From Rana temporaria (lineage: Eukaryota > Chordata > Amphibia > Anura > Ranidae), in NCBI RefSeq assembly GCF_905171775.1, contig NC_053497.1:103250157-103314156 (forward strand): 64,000 nucleotides of DNA, in the 5' to 3' direction. Positions 58,646-64,000 of this stretch are shown one piece after another. Within the stretch, counting starts at the first letter, position 1, and every line of letters starts with the position of its first letter. A program made the position numbers and the translations under genes. The notes under the pieces are model-generated. The model searched no databases and was not told the origin of the DNA. It worked only from the letters and a program-made list of their open reading frames with translations.

Positions 58646-60393
58646 ACTACCAACGCCAGGAAAAAGCGTCTGTAAAAACATGCTATTAGTATTTTTTTGC
58701 ATTGATGTTAATGCATGTTCAGCTGCGCTAGCTTTTAGCAGCGGTTCTCTGCTTCTATTTAAAATCGGTGGTTTCCTATGAGAGCCCATTGATTTGAATA
58801 GAAGTCGCACCACAAGTCTGATCATGATGATCCGACTTGCAGTGCGGCTTGTGCGCAGAGGATCTTGAATGGGGAACCCTCGCCAAAACGAAAAAAAAAA
58901 AAATTAGTGTGGGGTTCCCCCCTTAAACCACACCAGACCCTTTGGTCTGGTATGGATCTTGAGGCAAACCCCCCCCCCCACGCTAAAAAAAAAATGGCAT
59001 GGGGGTCCCCCACCCCTAAGCACCTTGTCCCCATGTTGGGGACAAGGGTCTCTTTCCCACAACCCTGATCGGTGGTTGGGGGGGTCTTCGGGCAGGCAGC
59101 TTATCGGAAACGGGAAGCCCCCTTTAAGGAGGACAAGATCCCGGCCCCCACCCTATGTTAAAGAGTATGGGGTACATTGTATCCCTACTCATTCACCCCC
59201 AAAAAAATTCAAAAATAAAAAGAGGATCTTGAATGGGGAAGCCTCGCCCCAAACAAAATGTGTACACATTTTAGACAAAGTACTTTTATTAAAATGGCTC
59301 CAACATGTCTTCTCCCCTCTCCGGTTCTTCTCCCTCCAGTGATGTCTTCACCCCTCTCCAGTTTTTCTCCCTCCTCCGCTGATGTCATCTCTCTCCTCTG
59401 TCTTCTGCTGTCTTCTTCCTCTGGTTCTTCTGCTGCCTCTGGTTCTTCTTCCTCTGTCTTCTCCCGATGCTAGCTCCCACTGTTGTATTGGGTCCGATGT
59501 GTGTGCTGTTACTTATATAGCCATGGGGCGTGGCCACCGTCATCTGGAGACCCCACCCCCATGTGATTCCACCGCCATAATGCCCAGGGGGTGATGTCAC
59601 AAGGGGGCGGGGATCTCTGGATGACAGTGGCCACTCCCCATGGCTTTATAAGCAGCGGTGCACCCCGGACCTAATGCAACAGTGGGAGCTAGCATCGGGA
59701 GAAGACATCAGAGGAAGAACAGGAGAGGGGAGAAGCCTTTAACGGAGGATGGAGAAGACATCACCAGAGAGGGGAGAAGACCGGAGGGAGAAGACACATT
59801 GGAGAGCTGCTTTAATAAAGTACCTTGTCAAAAAACCTGTGTACTGTTTATTTCGACAATTTTTTTGGGGCACAATGTACCGCTTACGCATTCACGTGGG
59901 GTGGATGGGATCTAGTGGCCCACCTCCTTAAAGGGGGCTTCCAGATTCCAATTGGCTGCCCATCAAGAGACACCAGCAACCAGGGTTGTGGGGAAGAGGC
60001 CCTTGTCCCCATCAACATGGGGACAAGGTGCTCTGCCCCAAAGCACCCATCCTCCATGTTGAGGGTGTGTGGCCTGGAATTGGGGCTGCATGCTCCGATA
60101 ATGGTCTGGTATGGTTTTGAGGGGGAACCCCACGCCAATTATTTTTTGTTTGGGTCGAGGCTTCCCCATTCAAGATCCTCAGTGCACAAGCCACACCGCA
60201 AGTCGGATCATCATGATACGACTTGTGGTGCGACTTCTATTCAAATCATAGGGCTCTCATAGAGAACCATTGATTTTGAATAGAGGCAGTGAAACGCTGC
60301 TAAAAGCTAGTGCAGCTAAACATGCATGAACGCCAATGCAAAGGGCTGCTAAAAGCATGTTTTTACAGCCACTTTTTCCTGGCGTTGGTAGTG
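58646..60393. mobile_element. 1.75-kb foldback element
   Basis: The left edge CACTACCAACGCCAGGAAAA pairs with the right edge TTTTCCTGGCGTTGGTAGTG. Complementarity continues inward (TCTATTTAAAATC..., GATCTTGAATGGGG against CCCCATTCAAGATC), and the centre near 59580 is bordered by GATGCTAGCTCCCACTGTTG and its inverse. Several short frames inside are not credible genes. Confidence 0.85.
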
Positions 60394-60717
60394 GCTTTGC
60401 AGCTCGTTTTTTCTAAAGCCCTGTGAGCTTAAGGCTTTATAATAGAATATTAATGCCTCTTGTAATATGAAAATATTTGTTTATCTCGGAGTGCAGTATT
60501 AGGGTACTGATGTTTTGAACATCCATATTCCTGGCCAAAATTTCTTGCGCTTATTTTGTGTTTGTGCATACTCGAGTAAAATTAATTCTAGCTCCCAGAC
60601 TGCAATAATAGCAGCTTCATATTAACAATTTAATCAGCGTTTAACACTAACCGGCAACTCAAATCTGTTTTTTTTTCTACTCATCGATACACATGTAAAA
60701 CAATAGGTTGTATTTAC
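60394..60717. other. Repeat-free block, possible conserved non-coding element
   Basis: AT-rich but complex, with AATTTAATCAGCG and AATATTAATGCCTCTTG words. No ORF or repeat ends. Confidence 0.25.
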
Positions 60718-61033
60718 AGTGCATCCGAAAAATATTCACAGCACTTCACTTTTATCACATTTTGTTATGTTACAGCCTTATTCCAAAATGGATTAAATGC
60801 ATTATTTTCATAATGACAGCGTGAAATAAGTTTGTTTAAAATCTTTGCACATTAAAAATAAAAAAGTAAAAGTTCATATTTACATAAGTATTCACAGCCT
60901 TTGCATGACACTCAAAATTGAGCTTCCGGTGCATCCTGTTTCCACTGATCATCCTTGAGATGTTTCTACAACTTGATTGGAGTCCACCTGTGGTAAATTC
61001 ATTTGATTGGACATGATTTGGAAAGGCAAACAC

Positions 61034-61069
<36 letters not shown>

Positions 61070-61310
61070 ATGTATGTAATATATATATATATAATGGTCC
61101 CACAGTTTACAGTGCATGTCAGAGCACAAACCAAGTCATGAAGTCCAAGGAATTGTCTGTAGACCTCCGAGACAGGATTATATTGAGGCACAGATCTAGG
61201 GAAGGGTACAGAATTATTTTTGCAGCATTGAAGGTCCCAATGAGCACAGTGGCCTCCATCATCTGTAAATGAAAGAAGTTTGGAACCACCGGGACTCTTC
61301 TTATAGCTTG
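60718..61310 (+). pseudogene. Tc1-like element, left part with transposase N-terminus
   Basis: Starts CAGTGCATCCGAAAAATATT near 60719. From 61137 the + strand reads MKSKELSVDLRDRIILRHRS then GYRIIFAALKVPMSTVASII, the first helix-turn-helix of a Tc1 transposase. It stops at a TGA and the DDE part is absent. Confidence 0.85.
61035..61092. repeat. (GT)n(GTAT)n(AT)n microsatellite
   Basis: About 8 GT, 5 GTAT and 7 AT units inside the Tc1 relic. Confidence 0.93.
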
Positions 61311-61993
61311 CTGCCTCTGAGAGGAGGTACACATACAGGCATGTACATCACATCCTGCATCTCTGCACCTATGAAAAACTACAGTTCCCATCATGCAGTG
61401 GGAATTGTGGTGAATGTGAGTGGGTACATTTTATCATGGGAGATGGGACAGACCTGGAGCTGCCTGGCATGTCAATCAAATGATGATGAATCAGTGGGTG
61501 GTTCAGGCCAATGACGTAGATGTCACAAGGAATTAAGCCCACTATAATGCACCCTGGATTTCTCACAGATGAAACCCTGCAGGCAGAAACGACAAGCGTA
61601 TTGCAGTGAAGTATGAAAGCACCAATACTAAGAGGTCATACATTTCTGCCCTGAGTTTAGCTTTAAGTTCCAGATCTTGGCCATAAAAGCAGTTTCAAGT
61701 CATGGCATTTTGTGTGACAATGTCTGAACTTCATGCCTTGCTTCAAGTTACTCTCAGTATCTTTGAGGGCATTTTCAATGCAGTTTCTGCAGAATCCATC
61801 ATTCTACAGGGTCTTCAGTAGCATCAGCTCTGGCTTTCCGAGTGTCGGACAAACTTTTTTTGTCCTTCCAAAAACCTTGTTAGATTTGCCAACTTGTGTG
61901 TTTGACGCAGGATTTTTTTTTAGTATAACCTTTTGTATGAACACAAAAAACAAACAGCATCAACAAAGCAAGAAGCAGCCGCCTGTTCACAGA
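61311..61993. other. No feature recognised
   Basis: Intron sequence; no repeat ends, splice-supported exon or known family seen. Confidence 0.35.
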
Positions 61994-62673
61994 GGGCCAG
62001 ATTCAGGTACAATTGTGGCCGTGTAACGTAACCCGTTTACGTTACACCGCCGCAAGTTTTCAGTGTTAGTGCCCGATCCACAAAGCACTTACCTGTAAAC
62101 TTGCGGCGGTGTAACGTAAACACGTCCGGCGCAAGGCCGCCCAATTCAAATGGGGCGTGTACCATTTAAATTGGGTGTTCTCCCGCGCCGGACGTACTGC
62201 GCATGCTCCGTTCGCAATTTTCCTGACGTGCTTTGCGCGAAATTACGGCGGCGCGTCGCGTTTGTGAATCGCGACGTGCGTAACGTACTTACGCCCGGAA
62301 AAAAAATAATTCAAAAGCGACGCGGGAACGACGGGCATACTTTAACATGGTGGAGTAATTTTACACCATGTTAATAGCACCCCTAACTTTGCGACGGGAA
62401 ACTAAGACTTGCGCCGACGTAACGACGGGAAAAACCTTTGTGGATCGCCGTAACTGCTAATTTGCATACCCGACGTTGGAATACGACGCGAACTCCACCC
62501 AGAGGCGGCCGAGGTATTGCATCCTAAGATCCGACGGTGTAAGACAATTACACCTGTCGGATCTAAGGGCTATCTATGCGTAACTGATTCTATGAATCAG
62601 TCGCATAGATACTCTGAGAGATACGACGGCGTTTCAGAGAAACGCCGTCGTATCTCTTCTGTGAATCTGGCCC
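61994..62673. mobile_element. PIF/Harbinger-like MITE, copy 8
   Basis: Ends GGGCCAGATTCAG and GTGAATCTGGCCC with AGA on both sides (61991-61993, 62674-62676). The right end holds nested hairpins (TATCTATGCG/CGCATAGATA and CTGATTC/GAATCAG, 62571-62611; ACGACGGCGTTTC/GAAACGCCGTCGT). Confidence 0.88.
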
Positions 62674-62676
62674 AGA

Positions 62677-63394
62677 ATCCTTAAAGTACAATATATGTGA
62701 CTTGCCTTCTAAATGAACTGATTCCTGTTTTAAAATACAAATGAAAGGCAAAATATGTGGGCGTATATACTGTATAATATTATCATCATAAATACCTTTT
62801 TTTGGAGAGGTGGGGGTAAAGAAACAGCAGAACACCGACTTTCCCAGTAAATAGCTATGCAGGGGAGCAGGCAGGCTTCTTTCCCAGCACAGCCAGAAAA
62901 CTGGCCACGCTGGGACTGATGTACTCTCATGTCTAGCATGGTCAGTTTAAAATAGTAAAGCAGAGGACATGGTACAACAGAAACCGATCAGGAATATGAA
63001 ATGTTGGGGGTAACATATTATTTAAGGGCTAAAGCTTTCTATGCATGGTTTGCTTGAGCCACCAACATTTTTTTTAATCTGATATAATACAATATGCCAG
63101 AGTAAAAACATTTTAACAGATGATGTTCAGGCATAATGATGATTTCCAAAATGCATTTCAATTTTAAAATTATTATATTTTTGCATAGCGGCAGCCCCGT
63201 CTAGCAGGGGCCTGGGGCAAGCGCCCCCCCCCTTTCAACGCCTCATAAATCTGACGCTGTATAAAGTGGTAGAACACATTGTATTCCTGAACATTTGCTG
63301 TTTAAGCGCCTTAGCGGCTGGGTGTAGGAGATTTAGTTGTCATCTGTGTTTGGGAGACGTACGGTTATATATGCTCCACATTACTCTATATTGT
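62677..63394. other. Intron sequence; one possible repeat end
   Basis: CAGCCCCGTCTAGCAGGGGC near 63191 looks like one end of an hAT-type repeat. Nothing else recognised. Confidence 0.35.
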
Positions 63395-63725
63395 ACTGTG
63401 ACATTTCTGCAGTGCAAGCACATCCGTCGCCACATTTCACCCAGCGATGGGGACTGGCGGGACTTGGCTCGGGAACAGAGCAGCCATTTAGCGCATATTG
63501 TCACTTCTGACACTCCTTACGGGATTAAAAACTGTCATTTTCCAAAGAAGCAAAATAAACGCCATTTACCACGCTTCATTACCCATTAGCCATGTAATGT
63601 GTGCAGCAGCAGGAAAAGCAGCCAAGATGGGCTTGTTCATTGCATCTTTATTGCGTCCGACCATGTTCTCCAGAGAGGTGAAAGCGACGGACCGCAATCA
63701 TAAATAGTCATCTGTAAGTTTCCTT
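63395..63725. other. Repeat-free block, candidate conserved non-coding element
   Basis: Complex, balanced sequence with no repeat structure (for example CGCCATTTACCACGCTTCAT and ACCCATTAGCCATGTAATG). Open frames across it are short and lack splice support, so regulatory is likelier than coding. Confidence 0.3.
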
Positions 63726-64000
63726 TGTTATGTCATGGCGGCTTTTTACTGCAGGAATATCTTCATTTTCGAGGCAGGCAGTAAGCAGTACTGTGCATGT
63801 AATGTAAACGTTGGTAAATTGTTTTTTAAATGGAGTTAATGGAAATATGACTGCCATGACCCGGCTCTACAGCCGAAATGTTTAAACTGCAGGAGTGCCT
63901 GCATTGGCTTCTAGTGTGAAAGAGGAGGTGGAGAGCAGAGTCTAGCAAAAAAAAAGAATCCCACAGCAGCAGCTCTGACAAAATTATGGTAATGGTAAGG
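63726..64000. other. No feature recognised
   Basis: End of window within presumed TTLL11 intron 3. Confidence 0.35.

Overview
The window is vertebrate nuclear DNA, most likely from a frog and probably a ranoid. The evidence is one intron-containing vertebrate gene plus a very dense load of short inverted-repeat DNA transposons of a style I associate with ranid genomes. I could not run a database search, so the species call is inference. There is no bacterial, phage or CRISPR content.

The one host gene I can support is TTLL11 (tubulin polyglutamylase) on the + strand. Its GC-rich promoter is near 11.59-11.94 kb. Exon 1 is 11937-12830, exon 2 is 23591-23690 and exon 3 is 23921-24054. Intron phases (0, 1, 0) fit exactly and give about 376 residues with no internal stop. 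The rest of the ATP-grasp TTL domain is not seen, so everything from 24055 to the end reads as intron 3. Exon 1 encodes a long low-complexity N-terminus with seven 15-residue repeats made by a 45-bp minisatellite. Two other large minisatellites flank it.

Region by region: 1-9.7 kb holds a young LTR retrotransposon (1578-4462, TSD CTTAC) with one 619-codon Pro-rich ORF and no reverse transcriptase, several inverted-repeat elements, and a near-perfect 1.3-kb palindrome (8319-9653). 9.7-14 kb is a minisatellite-rich zone around TTLL11 exon 1. 14-23.5 kb (intron 1) is mostly TTAA-flanked, hAT-like and mariner-like elements. 24-27 kb has an L1-type LINE relic and a Tc1 relic broken by a 183-bp hAT element. 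28-38 kb is a deep nest: two Tc1-like elements hold PIF-like, hAT-like and retroposon insertions. 38-47 kb has a DIRS-type recombinase relic and several transposase scraps. 47-64 kb is intronic sequence with more MITEs, AT microsatellites, a 39-bp minisatellite, a 1.75-kb foldback, and a few repeat-free blocks that may be conserved non-coding elements.

The most interesting non-gene signal is a set of at least eight places where a dispersed repeat shows a minimal hammerhead-ribozyme-like layout: a CTGANGA-type linker, a short stem II, GAAAC, a two-base stem III, then GTC or GTT. The best copies (23084, 43495, 44594, 4877) have perfect stem II helices; most cores are decayed. Minimal type I hammerheads are known from Penelope-like retroelements, so this may mark a large non-autonomous retroposon group in this genome.
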